Shown here piece after piece: positions 37,279-46,234 of a DNA stretch of 64,000 nucleotides; position 1 is the stretch's first letter, and each line of letters begins with the position of its first letter. The notes below the pieces were generated by a model, which saw only the letters and a program-made list of their open reading frames with translations, did not search any database and was not told the origin of the DNA. Both the position numbers and the translations under genes were made by a program. The stretch is from Paenibacillus dakarensis (GTDB lineage Bacteria; Bacillota; Bacilli; Paenibacillales; Paenibacillaceae), in contig NZ_CDSE01000017.1 in NCBI RefSeq assembly GCF_001373415.1, positions 1 to 64,000 on the forward strand, in the 5' to 3' direction.

Positions 37279-38529
37279 ATGAATCATCTTGTATTTGAAA
37301 TTGGACTCGCAATATTCCTAATCGCCATTGCTGGCTTAATATCCTCAAAACTCCGATTCTCCGTCATTCCCTTTTATATATTGATTGGGATGGCGGTTGG
37401 ACCGCATGCAATGCAGTGGTGGCACTTTGACTTCCGATTTATTGAAAGCGCCCCGCTGATCGAATTTATGGGACGCATTGGTGTGTTGTTCCTGCTGTTC
37501 TACCTTGGTCTGGAGTTTTCAGTTGGCCGTCTAATTAAATCAGGCCGTTCTATTGCCGTTGGCGGTACGATATATATTGCGATCAACTTTACACTTGGGC
37601 TCCTGATTGGAGTGATTTCGGGCTTTCCCCTTGCCGAAATACTCATTATTGCCGGTATTACTACAATCTCTTCCAGTGCTATTGTAGCCAAAGTGCTTGT
37701 TGATCTTAAACGAACTGCAAATTCGGAAACAGAAATGATCCTTGGCATTATTATGTTTGAAGATGTATTTCTGGCTGTTTATATTTCTATCCTCTCAGGC
37801 CTTGTATTAAGCAGCTCGTCCTCGATCGGAGGGGTACTGCTGTCAGCTTCCATTGCGCTTGGGTTTATGCTGCTCGTGCTTATTATCGGACGCAAAGCCG
37901 TTCCCCTGCTTAACCGCATGCTCAATATCCGTTCGAATGAGTTATTCGCTCTTGTTGTTTTCGCCTCCCTCTTCTTACTTGCAGGATTTTCTGAGACGAT
38001 TCATGTAGCGGAGGCTATTGGAGCACTCCTTCTAGGATTGGTATTGGCAGAGACAGAGCATGCCAAACGCATCGAACATTTAATCCTGCCATTCCGTGAT
38101 TTCTTTGGAGCAATCTTCTTCTTCAGCTTCGGCTTGACCATTAATCCGCTTGAGCTGGGAGGTGCCATATGGCTGTCCCTTGCGGCGGTGATCGTTACAC
38201 TCATTGGTAACTTTACAGCAGGAATGCTCGCCGGACGAAGCGCAGGCTTATCTTCCAAAGCCTCTGCCAATATCGGACTGACCATCGTATCACGGGGAGA
38301 GTTCTCAATCATCCTTGCTAATCTAGGCAAAGCTGGGGGCTTAATGACCATCATTCAGCCATTTGCAGCGTTATATGTATTAATACTCGCTATTCTTGGT
38401 CCGCTTCTCACCAAGGAGTCCAAGCATGTCTACAAACTGATAAACAAATTTTTTAAATTTCAAGATTATCCGAACAAGAAGCATGAGTCCATCGTTCTTA
38501 AAGAGGATGGGAAAGGAAGTGTGAGCTAG
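37279..38529 (+). CDS. khtU: K+/H+ antiporter subunit KhtU (CPA2 family)
   Basis: 416 aa, about 12-13 membrane segments, Na+/H+ exchanger fold. Typical segments: FYILIGMAVGPHAM, GVLFLLFYLGLEFSVGRL, ITTISSSAIVAKVLVDL and SRGEFSIILANLGKAGG. It exports K+ in exchange for protons under KhtT control. The ribosome site GGAAGTGG lies at the khtT end. Length fits B. subtilis KhtU. Confidence 0.9.
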   Translation: MNHLVFEIGLAIFLIAIAGLISSKLRFSVIPFYILIGMAVGPHAMQWWHFDFRFIESAPLIEFMGRIGVLFLLFYLGLEFSVGRLIKSGRSIAVGGTIYIAINFTLGLLIGVISGFPLAEILIIAGITTISSSAIVAKVLVDLKRTANSETEMILGIIMFEDVFLAVYISILSGLVLSSSSSIGGVLLSASIALGFMLLVLIIGRKAVPLLNRMLNIRSNELFALVVFASLFLLAGFSETIHVAEAIGALLLGLVLAETEHAKRIEHLILPFRDFFGAIFFFSFGLTINPLELGGAIWLSLAAVIVTLIGNFTAGMLAGRSAGLSSKASANIGLTIVSRGEFSIILANLGKAGGLMTIIQPFAALYVLILAILGPLLTKESKHVYKLINKFFKFQDYPNKKHESIVLKEDGKGSVS

Positions 38530-38533
38530 CCTA

Positions 38534-39412
38534 ATGCCTAATCAGCCGTTACGAGCTCACCACAGTACCCATGACGCTTCAATATTATTTTCACAGAGAA
38601 AACAGTTATTTATGGTTATCATAGGAGGCTTAATGGCTTCTTTCGGCCTGGATATGTTCCTCGTGCCTAATGGTTTCATCGCGGGGGGAATGACAGGAAT
38701 ATCCGCATTGGCTTCACAGCTAACCGGGCTTCATACGGGGATGTTCCTATTCATGCTTAATTTCCCTTGGGTCATCATGATGTTTCAACAATCAAACCGT
38801 AATATGGCAATCCGGGCTGCAGCTGGAATTACGGTATTCTCCTTCTGCTCCCTGCTGCTTCACCCTCTTCCTCCGCTTATTGAAGGAGGCGCTGCTGCAG
38901 CTGCTGTTGGCGGAATATTTCTCGGTTTTGGGTTGGGGGTTGGTATTAAATATGGTGCTGTATTGGATATTTTGATCCCAGCATCCAAAATCCCATCGCC
39001 TGTTATGGCGATCCTTAACAGATTGCCATTGTCCAATGCGGGAATTGTCGTCCATATTGTGGTCCTGTCTGCAGCCGGCTTACTTATTGGTTTGGAGCAG
39101 GCAATGTACTCTGCTGTTGCTTGCTTAATGGCTATCGAGACTGCAAGACTAACAACATCAAGCATTCCTTTGAAGCGCCAGGTTATTATTCAAAGCCATT
39201 ATCCTCAGGAAATCAAGGATAGCATTCTACAGCTGCTTGGCAGGAATGATATATCTTCACATCCATCCGGAAAGGCGGACCGCCAGCCGGATAATCTGCA
39301 GGATCCGTTGTGTTATCATATTCACCTGATGGAAATATCCAGATTAAAGTCGCTTGTACGTAGAATAGACCCGAATGCTTCGATTTCTGTATCTCCTATC
39401 CGACATAAATGA
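38534..39412 (+). CDS. YitT-family membrane protein
   Basis: 292 aa. The YitT/DUF161 core has five to six membrane segments: GGLMASFGLDMFLVPNGFIAGGMTGI, MFLFMLNFPWVIMMF and GGIFLGFGLGVGIKYGA, then a degenerate DUF2179-like cytoplasmic end (about 215-290). It starts 4 bases after khtU, with AAAGGAAG inside the khtU end, so it belongs to that operon. Family function is not established; the link to khtTU suggests ion homeostasis (inference). Confidence 0.85.
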   Translation: MPNQPLRAHHSTHDASILFSQRKQLFMVIIGGLMASFGLDMFLVPNGFIAGGMTGISALASQLTGLHTGMFLFMLNFPWVIMMFQQSNRNMAIRAAAGITVFSFCSLLLHPLPPLIEGGAAAAAVGGIFLGFGLGVGIKYGAVLDILIPASKIPSPVMAILNRLPLSNAGIVVHIVVLSAAGLLIGLEQAMYSAVACLMAIETARLTTSSIPLKRQVIIQSHYPQEIKDSILQLLGRNDISSHPSGKADRQPDNLQDPLCYHIHLMEISRLKSLVRRIDPNASISVSPIRHK

Positions 39413-39421
39413 CAATTGAAC

Positions 39422-39459
39422 AGACTGTCCAAGTCATCAAGACTTCGGGCAGTCTTTTT
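39422..39459 (+). terminator. Intrinsic terminator after the khtTU-yitT operon
   Basis: Stem AGACTG / CAGTCT with an inner AAGTC / GACTT pair and a TTTTT tail, 10 bases after the stop. Confidence 0.75.
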
Positions 39460-39498
39460 GAGATTGAGCCTGAATTACACTGCCTTCCTTCCTGTTGC

Positions 39499-40368
39499 TC
39501 AAAGCCGCTCATAAACATAAATCGGGACGATATCCGGGTAATCGGTAATGATGCCGTTAACCCCCGCATTAATATAGGAAGGGATATCGAGTAAGTTTTG
39601 TATATTCCACACAAACACCTTCATTCCGGTACGCTGAATTCTTGTGACAATTTCTTCAGTTACAAGAGAAGAGGACACCGTTAAATATTGGGCAAACGGA
39701 GCAAGCTCATTTAACTGCTCTTCTTTTATTTCAGCAGATCTGGATACTATAACTGCAATCGGTATTTCCGGTGAAATCTTATGGAATGTTTGAAGCGATT
39801 TGATGTTAAACGATTGAACTATTATAGTATCTTTCATTTCACGGGAAGATTGTTGATCATATTTCTGTATAAGTTCAGCTAGTTTTCGTTCTATACCTGA
39901 ATTTGCTGCAGACGACTTCATCTCAATGAGGAGGGGAATCTTGCCGCCGAATCGCTGGAGCACATCTTCCAGTGTCGGTATCTTTTGTCCCCGGAATCTG
40001 GAGTTATACCAGGAACCTGCATCGAGCTTTCGCAGTTGGTTTAATGTCATCTTGTGTACGCCACCCTTACCGCTGCTTGTACGGTTCACCAACGAATCAT
40101 GAATAACGACCAGTTGTCCATCCTTACTCAGTTGAACATCAAGCTCAATCATATCTGCACGTATATGATAAGCTTTTTCAAAGGCTGCCATTGTGTTCTC
40201 CGGGGCATATCCGGAAGCACCGCGGTGGGCAATACGCAGCAAGTCCCGATTCAAATCTGACACATCGTTATTTATTGTCCGTTCGTCCACCGAATGATAT
40301 AAAATGCCTCCGATCAAACCGATCCCTAAAAATGCAGCAACCAACCCTTTTCGAAAGCCTAATCTCAA
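39499..40368 (-). CDS. Membrane-anchored glycerophosphodiester phosphodiesterase
   Basis: 289 aa from a TTG at 40368 spaced 7 bases from GGAAGGAGG; the frame to 40425 runs through that site and is rejected. One membrane helix (KGLVAAFLGIGLIGGILY) is followed by the GDPD domain with the catalytic/metal motifs RIAHRGASGYAPENT, MIELDVQLSKDG, VVIHD and LLIEMKSS. It hydrolyses glycerophosphodiesters to glycerol-3-phosphate and an alcohol, outside the cell by this topology. Convergent with the YitT-family gene. Confidence 0.9.
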   Translation of the reverse strand: MRLGFRKGLVAAFLGIGLIGGILYHSVDERTINNDVSDLNRDLLRIAHRGASGYAPENTMAAFEKAYHIRADMIELDVQLSKDGQLVVIHDSLVNRTSSGKGGVHKMTLNQLRKLDAGSWYNSRFRGQKIPTLEDVLQRFGGKIPLLIEMKSSAANSGIERKLAELIQKYDQQSSREMKDTIIVQSFNIKSLQTFHKISPEIPIAVIVSRSAEIKEEQLNELAPFAQYLTVSSSLVTEEIVTRIQRTGMKVFVWNIQNLLDIPSYINAGVNGIITDYPDIVPIYVYERL

Positions 40369-40529
40369 TGTTAATCCTCCTTCCGTCAGCAGGAGCCTTC
40401 TTGCTCTGGCCATTTTTTTCAGCATTAGTTTTCCCGAAATTCTCTATTCATTACGCGAGCACATCATTTTTTCCATTCGATCCGAATCAGAATCAGACAA
40501 TCCAAAGGAGCAAACGGCGATAGCCCAAA

Positions 40530-40577
40530 ATAAAGACATGGCAGTACCGGGATAACTCCCTGACACCACCATGTCTT
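40530..40577 (-). terminator. Intrinsic terminator after the L25/Ctc gene
   Basis: Stem AAGACATGG / CCATGTCTT around a 27-base loop that can pair further, followed by TATTTT on the minus strand, 55 bases beyond the stop. Confidence 0.65.
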
Positions 40578-40631
40578 GTATTTTGTATGTTTTCTGTTCG
40601 GGTGAGCTGTCTTTTATCTAATCAAAGTTAT

Positions 40632-41273
40632 TTATTGCTCGCTGCTCTCTGTATCCGTTACTTCTTCTACAGGCTCTTCATCAGCACTCTCACTTTCGCC
40701 TCCATCAGCTTCTACTGAGCGAGGAGCAATGACAGATGCAAGAACCTCTTCCTCTGATGCATGCAGTGTTATACCAGAAGGAATCTTAATATCAGCTACA
40801 GTGATCTTATCTCCTACATCCAGGTCAGAAACATCTACTTCAATGGAAGCAGGAAGATCGCCAGGCAATCCTTCAATTTCAAGTTCTGTTTCCTGGAGCT
40901 GCAGAACTCCTCCTGCTTTCGTTCCTTTAGCTGTTCCTTGAACCTCCAGAGGAATACGAACACGTACAGCTTTATTCATAGAGATATGAAGAAAATCAAT
41001 ATGTTCTACTTTTCCTGCCCGCTGCTGAATATCTTTGATCAGCACCGGAATCGAATCCGAGCCCTCAATATTCAGATTGAATACTTCAGAGCGACCCGTG
41101 TGAAACAGCTTAGCCGTTTCCTTTAGATTAACGGACACCGGAATACTTTCGGAGTCCGTTCCGTATACAACCGCTGGAACTCCCCCATTTTGGCGGATAT
41201 TGCGGCGAGATGCACGTGTGAACTCATTACGAATTTCAGCATTTAGTTGAACGTTGTTTCCTTTTGACGTCAT
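40632..41273 (-). CDS. Ribosomal protein L25 / general stress protein Ctc
   Basis: 213 aa from the ATG at 41273, spaced 9 bases from AAGGAGGA. N-terminal 5S rRNA-binding domain (1-95): EFTRASRRNIRQNGGVPAVVYG and VEHIDFLHISMNK. The TL5/Ctc C-terminal beta domain follows (VRIPLEVQGTAKG...GVLQL), then a very acidic tail (about 190-213). Binds 5S rRNA in the large subunit; stress-induced in Bacillus. A possible promoter lies at 41349-41376. Confidence 0.93.
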   Translation of the reverse strand: MTSKGNNVQLNAEIRNEFTRASRRNIRQNGGVPAVVYGTDSESIPVSVNLKETAKLFHTGRSEVFNLNIEGSDSIPVLIKDIQQRAGKVEHIDFLHISMNKAVRVRIPLEVQGTAKGTKAGGVLQLQETELEIEGLPGDLPASIEVDVSDLDVGDKITVADIKIPSGITLHASEEEVLASVIAPRSVEADGGESESADEEPVEEVTDTESSEQ

Positions 41274-41348
41274 AATAAACATCCTCCTTCTACGAAACAA
41301 AGTCTATCTATCTTTTAACCTCATTCCTTGGTTGCTAATCAGTTAATT

Positions 41349-41376
41349 TTTATATTAAAGTTTAATCATCATCCAA
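41349..41376 (-). promoter_or_regulatory. Possible SigA-type promoter of the L25/Ctc gene
   Basis: Minus strand TTGGAT, 16-base spacer, TATAAA. The -10 is good and the -35 weak. About 75 bases before the ATG. Confidence 0.35.
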
Positions 41377-41413
41377 AAGGGTAATAATAGATACCCCTCT
41401 CTAATCATATATA

Positions 41414-41449
41414 AATGGAGCCTGCTGAATTTAATCAGCAGGCTCCATT
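41414..41449 (-). terminator. Terminator after the pullulanase gene
   Basis: Perfect 15-base stem from AATGGAGCC to GGCTCCATT with a 6-base loop; the minus-strand side continues TTATATATG, a modest T-tract. Lies 7 bases after the stop. Confidence 0.7.
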
Positions 41450-41455
41450 ATTATT

Positions 41456-43708
41456 TTAACTTGCTCTATCCGCAGGTAAGCACCATTCATCGCTCCCGCT
41501 AATTATCTTTAACTTCACCTTCTGCTCACCTTTAGGGAGAACAATATACCGGTCTTGCTCCCATTCCCTGGCTTCCCACTCATTTAAACGAACAATACAT
41601 CCAATTTGTTCTGTATTCGGTGCAATGTGAATAATGGCTGTAACTCTTCCATCATCATTTTGTGAAAAATCGATCCGTCCATCCTTAATACCTGTATTCC
41701 AGACCCATAAATTCCAACCGTCATATTCACCATCTTGACGCTCATACTCCAATTCAATCGTAACTAAATTTTTCTTCGGGCGCTGCCAGTCAGAACGGAG
41801 CACCATAATCGATAAGCCAGGGACTATGATATTAGAATCGTCCAATGTCTGAATGGTTTTCGTCCCGGCTCTTTGATCATCCACAATAATATTCCAACTG
41901 TATGGTGAAGGCGGGAGTGCCATCACTGTATCAAAATAGCCCCCATTAGCAATAACCACGATATCACTCCACTCATCCCCGTTCGCATGATCCTTTAGAT
42001 GATAGGCCACCACATGGTTACCGCATTGAAGGATTTCCATATGCTCCTCAATCTGCTTCCTGCTGCTTAACCGGAAAGCAGGGTGGGAACGTCTTAATTC
42101 CAGCAGTCCTTTGTAGTACTGGTAAACGGGGAGAAACCTTTTTTTATTCCCCCAGTGAATCGCATTGACGGCATCACCGCTGCGATAGCTGTTGTGATCG
42201 CCATATTTACTTCTTAACAATTCATCACCTGCATGAAGAAGCGGAATCCCCTGTGATAGCAGGACTATACCATTGGCAAGAAGGCTCCTTCTGACCGGTT
42301 CAGCTTCGTTATCCATAAGAATGTGTCCTGCTTCGTTCTCCATACCAATAGCCCGAAGAACCTTATCCCATAAATTCAAATTATCATGTACCGTGACGTA
42401 ATTAATTGTTTCTGAGGCATCGTCTGCAAAATCATGGATGGATCCCATCATTCCCTCAGCAACTGCTCCTTCACACCAGGGCTCGCCCGTAGCGAACCCC
42501 TTTCCGTAACCATCATTATCCCCTTTAATTGCATGACGAAAATGATCATTAAATACTGCAAAACCTTTGCTGCGCTGTGTTCCCTTAACTGTTTTATTAG
42601 GTAGCGGGCTCTCTCCTCCCGTCCATGGTTCCCCGTAAACCAAGATGGCTGGATCTATCTCACGCAGCTCTTCCACGATTTCATAAATCGTTGTCGTATC
42701 GATCAATGCCATAAGATCAAATCGAAAACCATCAATATGGTATTCTTCTGCCCAGTATCGAAGAGAGTCTTTAATAAATTTCCGAACCATCGGCTTTTCC
42801 GTTGCCAGCTCATTGCCTACTCCGGAACCGTTGGATAGCTCACCTTTGTCATTCTTTCGATAAAAATAACCCGGAACAATCGGCTCAAACGGACCTTCTT
42901 CCACCGAATAAGTGTGGTTATATACCACATCCATAACTACTCTAATTCCCTTTTTGTGAAGAGCCTGTATCATTTCTTTACATTCCCGGATTCGGACCTC
43001 CGGTTTCGTCGGGTCTGTAGCGTAAGAGCCTTCAGGTACGTTATAATTCTGCGGATCATATCCCCAATTGTATTCCTGATCTGCTTTCAGCTCATTGACC
43101 GTCTTGTAATCAAAAATAGGCAGCAAATGCACATGCGTTATACCAAGCTCGGCTAGATGATCGATGCCAAGGCTATTTCCGTCATCATCTTTAAGACCGT
43201 TTTCTGTAAACGCCTTATATTTTCCTTTGTGTTCCATCCCGGAATCCGAAGAAATAGAGAAGTCTCGTACATGCAGCTCATATAATACTGCATCGGTGGG
43301 CTGCATGAATGGCGGACGCGTATCCAGCTCCCAGCCGGTCGGATTACAGCTTTCCGGGTCAACAATAGCTCCCCGGCAGCCGTTGGCTGATACCGCTTTT
43401 GCATAAGGATCCACTGCATAACGATACTCACTATTCTCATGTTGAATTTTATACATATAATATTTACCGGCTGTATCCCCGGCTATAGTAACGGTCCATA
43501 CTCCATCATCTCTGCGGGCCATCCCGATTTCCTGTCCATTCCTGTGGCTTGTGACAATCCCTGCCTCGTCATATTGCCCAGGATCGTCATACAATACCAG
43601 TTGCACAGAATTTGCTGTCGGAGCCCACAGACTAAACACGCTTTGATTCTTTGTATACGTCACTCCCAATTCTAAATCCGCCGCATTCTTGATCATGCCC
43701 ATACTCAT
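41456..43708 (-). CDS. pulA: Type I pullulanase (GH13)
   Basis: Alpha-1,6-glucan debranching enzyme, 750 aa, no signal peptide, so it acts on imported maltodextrins or glycogen. CBM48-like N-terminal domain (about 12-100). The type I motif YNWGYDP is followed by GH13 regions VMDVVYNHT (I), DGFRFDLM (II, nucleophile Asp), VYGEPW (III, acid Glu) and TVHDNLNLWD (IV). The C-terminal beta domain reaches the end. The ATG at 43708 is preceded at 5 bases by GGTGA; a GTG at 43723 is a weaker alternative. Isolated gene; nearest company is the glucose PTS. Confidence 0.93.
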   Translation of the reverse strand: MSMGMIKNAADLELGVTYTKNQSVFSLWAPTANSVQLVLYDDPGQYDEAGIVTSHRNGQEIGMARRDDGVWTVTIAGDTAGKYYMYKIQHENSEYRYAVDPYAKAVSANGCRGAIVDPESCNPTGWELDTRPPFMQPTDAVLYELHVRDFSISSDSGMEHKGKYKAFTENGLKDDDGNSLGIDHLAELGITHVHLLPIFDYKTVNELKADQEYNWGYDPQNYNVPEGSYATDPTKPEVRIRECKEMIQALHKKGIRVVMDVVYNHTYSVEEGPFEPIVPGYFYRKNDKGELSNGSGVGNELATEKPMVRKFIKDSLRYWAEEYHIDGFRFDLMALIDTTTIYEIVEELREIDPAILVYGEPWTGGESPLPNKTVKGTQRSKGFAVFNDHFRHAIKGDNDGYGKGFATGEPWCEGAVAEGMMGSIHDFADDASETINYVTVHDNLNLWDKVLRAIGMENEAGHILMDNEAEPVRRSLLANGIVLLSQGIPLLHAGDELLRSKYGDHNSYRSGDAVNAIHWGNKKRFLPVYQYYKGLLELRRSHPAFRLSSRKQIEEHMEILQCGNHVVAYHLKDHANGDEWSDIVVIANGGYFDTVMALPPSPYSWNIIVDDQRAGTKTIQTLDDSNIIVPGLSIMVLRSDWQRPKKNLVTIELEYERQDGEYDGWNLWVWNTGIKDGRIDFSQNDDGRVTAIIHIAPNTEQIGCIVRLNEWEAREWEQDRYIVLPKGEQKVKLKIISGSDEWCLPADRAS

Positions 43709-43758
43709 CAATATCACCGTCACTTTAAAAAGAATTATTCATAGTATTGGCGCCTGAT

Positions 43759-43875
43759 TCATAAGACAGACCTATCGAACTGATAAACCGCCTGTAAATA
43801 CAGCATATGCCCGGCCGCGCCAATCGGGTTGGGTGTAAGTCTACTAATATTATCGGAACGATCATCCAGTTGCAT
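43759..43875 (-). CDS. Possible small protein or gene remnant upstream of pulA
   Basis: A 38-aa frame from an ATG at 43875: MQLDDRSDNISRL, then TPNPIGAAGHMLYLQAVYQ and FDRSVL, stop. The same frame is open upstream to 43956 and continues to look protein-like (YVIIPQNEKFVI before the Met), so a start further up is possible. No good ribosome site is visible. It may be the 3' end of a decayed gene. Nothing else coding is seen in the 500-base gap 43709-44208 apart from this, a promoter-like pair at 43901-43929 and the terminator at 44115-44148. Confidence 0.35.
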   Translation of the reverse strand: MQLDDRSDNISRLTPNPIGAAGHMLYLQAVYQFDRSVL

Positions 43876-43900
43876 AATCACGAATTTTTCATTTTGTGGA

Positions 43901-43929
43901 ATTATGACATAATTAAATTTTTGATACAA
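43901..43929 (-). promoter_or_regulatory. Possible SigA-type promoter upstream of pulA
   Basis: Minus strand TTGTAT, 17-base spacer, CATAAT. If used it gives a leader of about 185 bases to the pullulanase start, covering the small frame at 43759-43875. Confidence 0.4.
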
Positions 43930-44114
43930 TAATTTAAAGTAATTAACACAGGTACTTTAACCATTAGATACCAGACCAAAGCACTAGAAATAACTTTACC
44001 AAACAATTGATGAGATTTTGGATTTATCAGAATGCTCTAAGAATATGTTGTCATATTAACATATTATTAAAGAATAAAGCGCTACCAATTCCTAGGTTGA
44101 TCGACATTATCCAA

Positions 44115-44148
44115 TAAAAAAAGCATCCGTCCTCTAAAGGCGGATGCT
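44115..44148 (-). terminator. Intrinsic terminator after ptsI
   Basis: Stem AGCATCCG / CGGATGCT with an 11-base loop and a TTTTTTT tail on the minus strand, 60 bases after the ptsI stop. Closes the ptsG-ptsH-ptsI operon. Confidence 0.85.
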
Positions 44149-44208
44149 AAAGAAAGTAACCTTTGATATAACAGCGAAACCTAAAATACGTTTGTAACCA
44201 ACCTATTA

Positions 44209-45924
44209 TTATTCACCAGTAGCTTGTTTTACCAGTTCTACAACTTCTTCTGCTGTACGCATTTCCAGCGCTTTTGCAGCAAGGTCCTGCATCTCTGCAC
44301 GGGACAAGCGGGAAATCTGACTGCGGGCAGGAAGAATAGATGTAGCACTCATGCTGAATTCATCTAAACCAAGACCGAGCAGCAGCGGAATAGCCGTAGC
44401 ATCCCCTGCCATCTCGCCACACATGCCAGCCCAGCGGCCATTATTGTGGGCTGCATCGATTACCATCTTCACCAGTCGAAGAATAGCCGGGTTATATGGC
44501 TGATACAGGTAAGATACCCGTTCATTCATACGGTCAGCAGCCATAGTGTACTGGATCAGATCGTTCGTTCCGATACTAAAGAAATCAACTTCCTTGGCGA
44601 ATTGATCAGCCATAACAGCAGTTGATGGGATTTCCACCATAATACCAAGCTGAATATTCTCAGAAACAGCAGTTCCTTCAGCAATCAGCTTCGCCTTCTC
44701 TTCCTCCAAGAGTGCTTTAGCTTCCCGGAATTCACCCATTGTAGCAATCATCGGGAACATGATCCGAAGATTACCGTGAACACTTGCACGAAGCAGCGCC
44801 CGAAGCTGAGTTCTGAAAATATCCTGGCGCTCAAGGCACAAACGAACAGCACGGAATCCAAGGAACGGATTCATCTCTTTTGGAAGATCAAGATAAGGCA
44901 GCTCTTTGTCCCCGCCGATATCCAGCGTACGAACTACGACAGGCTTACCTTCCATTTTCTCAAGCACAGTCTTATAGGCATTATACTGAATCTCTTCAGA
45001 TGGCAGTTTATCGCGTCCCATATACAAGAACTCGGTGCGGTATAGACCTACGGCTTCACCGCCATTGTCGATTACACCAGCTACATCATTAGGTGTACCG
45101 ATATTTGCAGCAAGCTCAACGTGAACACCATCCTTCGATACGGTTGGTTCACTGCGCAGCTTTCTCCATTCCTCAACCTGTTTAGCATACGCTTCTTGCT
45201 TCTGACGATATTCTGCAACAACCTCTTCAGAAGGGTTGACCAATACATTACCTTCCAATCCATCGACAATAACAAGGTCTCCGGCCTTTACTACAGAAAG
45301 GACTTCTTTCGTTCCTACAACCGCAGGAATTTCAAGAGAACGAGCCATAATCGCGGAGTGAGAGGTACGTCCGCCAATATTCGTTGTAAAGCCTTTAACA
45401 TATTTACGGTTTAGCTGAGCTGTATCTGAAGGGGTCAAATCCTCAGCAATCACGATAACTTCTTCGCTAATTTCAGATGGACTTACATATTTAAGTCCAA
45501 GCAGATGCTTCAGCACTCGCTTCGTAACATCACGCATATCCGCTGCACGTTCTTGAAGGTAGGCACTCTTCATCTTTTCGAACATCTCGATAAATTGTGT
45601 CGCTGTTTCATTCATAGCATGTGCAGCAGTAACGGATTCATCAGAGATTTTATCTCTAACCGGATTAATAAGTTCAGGGTCATCAAGGATCAGAAGGTGA
45701 GATTCAAAAATCTCAGCCTTCTTCTCACCCAACTCCTGACGTGTACGCTCTTTAATGGCTTCCAGCTCTGCTCTGGATTTCTCCAGAGCAGCATCCAGCT
45801 TGGAAATTTCACCATTGACGTCGTCTGTCTTCTGATGAGTCACCGTATAATCAGGGTGCTCTAAGGTAAATGCGCGGGCGATGGCAATACCCGCCGATGC
45901 CGCGATCCCCTTAATATTATTCAT
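44209..45924 (-). CDS. ptsI: Phosphoenolpyruvate-protein phosphotransferase (PTS Enzyme I)
   Basis: 571 aa, cytoplasmic. Transfers phosphate from PEP to HPr. Phospho-site His189 in [21 protein letters not shown]. The C-terminal PEP-binding barrel shows [24 protein letters not shown] and [17 protein letters not shown]. Its ATG overlaps the HPr gene by 8 bases. Third gene of ptsGHI. Confidence 0.97.
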   Translation of the reverse strand: MNNIKGIAASAGIAIARAFTLEHPDYTVTHQKTDDVNGEISKLDAALEKSRAELEAIKERTRQELGEKKAEIFESHLLILDDPELINPVRDKISDESVTAAHAMNETATQFIEMFEKMKSAYLQERAADMRDVTKRVLKHLLGLKYVSPSEISEEVIVIAEDLTPSDTAQLNRKYVKGFTTNIGGRTSHSAIMARSLEIPAVVGTKEVLSVVKAGDLVIVDGLEGNVLVNPSEEVVAEYRQKQEAYAKQVEEWRKLRSEPTVSKDGVHVELAANIGTPNDVAGVIDNGGEAVGLYRTEFLYMGRDKLPSEEIQYNAYKTVLEKMEGKPVVVRTLDIGGDKELPYLDLPKEMNPFLGFRAVRLCLERQDIFRTQLRALLRASVHGNLRIMFPMIATMGEFREAKALLEEEKAKLIAEGTAVSENIQLGIMVEIPSTAVMADQFAKEVDFFSIGTNDLIQYTMAADRMNERVSYLYQPYNPAILRLVKMVIDAAHNNGRWAGMCGEMAGDATAIPLLLGLGLDEFSMSATSILPARSQISRLSRAEMQDLAAKALEMRTAEEVVELVKQATGE

Positions 45925-46192
45925 TGATTTCTCCCAGCCCTTCGTTAATCATAACTTCGGAAAGTGCAGCCAGCGCTTCACTTTCGCTTGCTCCTTCCGA
46001 AATGAGTGTAAGTGTATCTCCTTGCTCAAGTCCGAGAGACAGAACACCAAGGATGGATTTCAAAGTTACTTTTTTACCGTTTGCTTCAGCAAAAGATTCT
46101 GTATCTTTAAATTTATTTGCTGTGTTCACCAAAGCTGTTGCTGGACGTGCGTGGATTCCATCCTCGTCAATAATTCTGAATGTTTTTTGCAT
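45917..46192 (-). CDS. ptsH: Phosphocarrier protein HPr
   Basis: 91 aa from the ATG at 46192, 9 bases after AAAGAGG; an ATG at 46201 touches that site. Active His14 in [13 protein letters not shown]; regulatory Ser46 in [12 protein letters not shown], the HPr kinase site that makes HPr-Ser-P, the CcpA co-repressor. Slightly longer than the usual 88 aa because of one extra residue between the two sites. Lies 42 bases after ptsG. Confidence 0.96.
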   Translation of the reverse strand: MQKTFRIIDEDGIHARPATALVNTANKFKDTESFAEANGKKVTLKSILGVLSLGLEQGDTLTLISEGASESEALAALSEVMINEGLGEINE

Positions 46193-46234
46193 GTTTATCA
46201 TCCTCTTTCTTTTTTATTAAGTTAATTACCCAAA

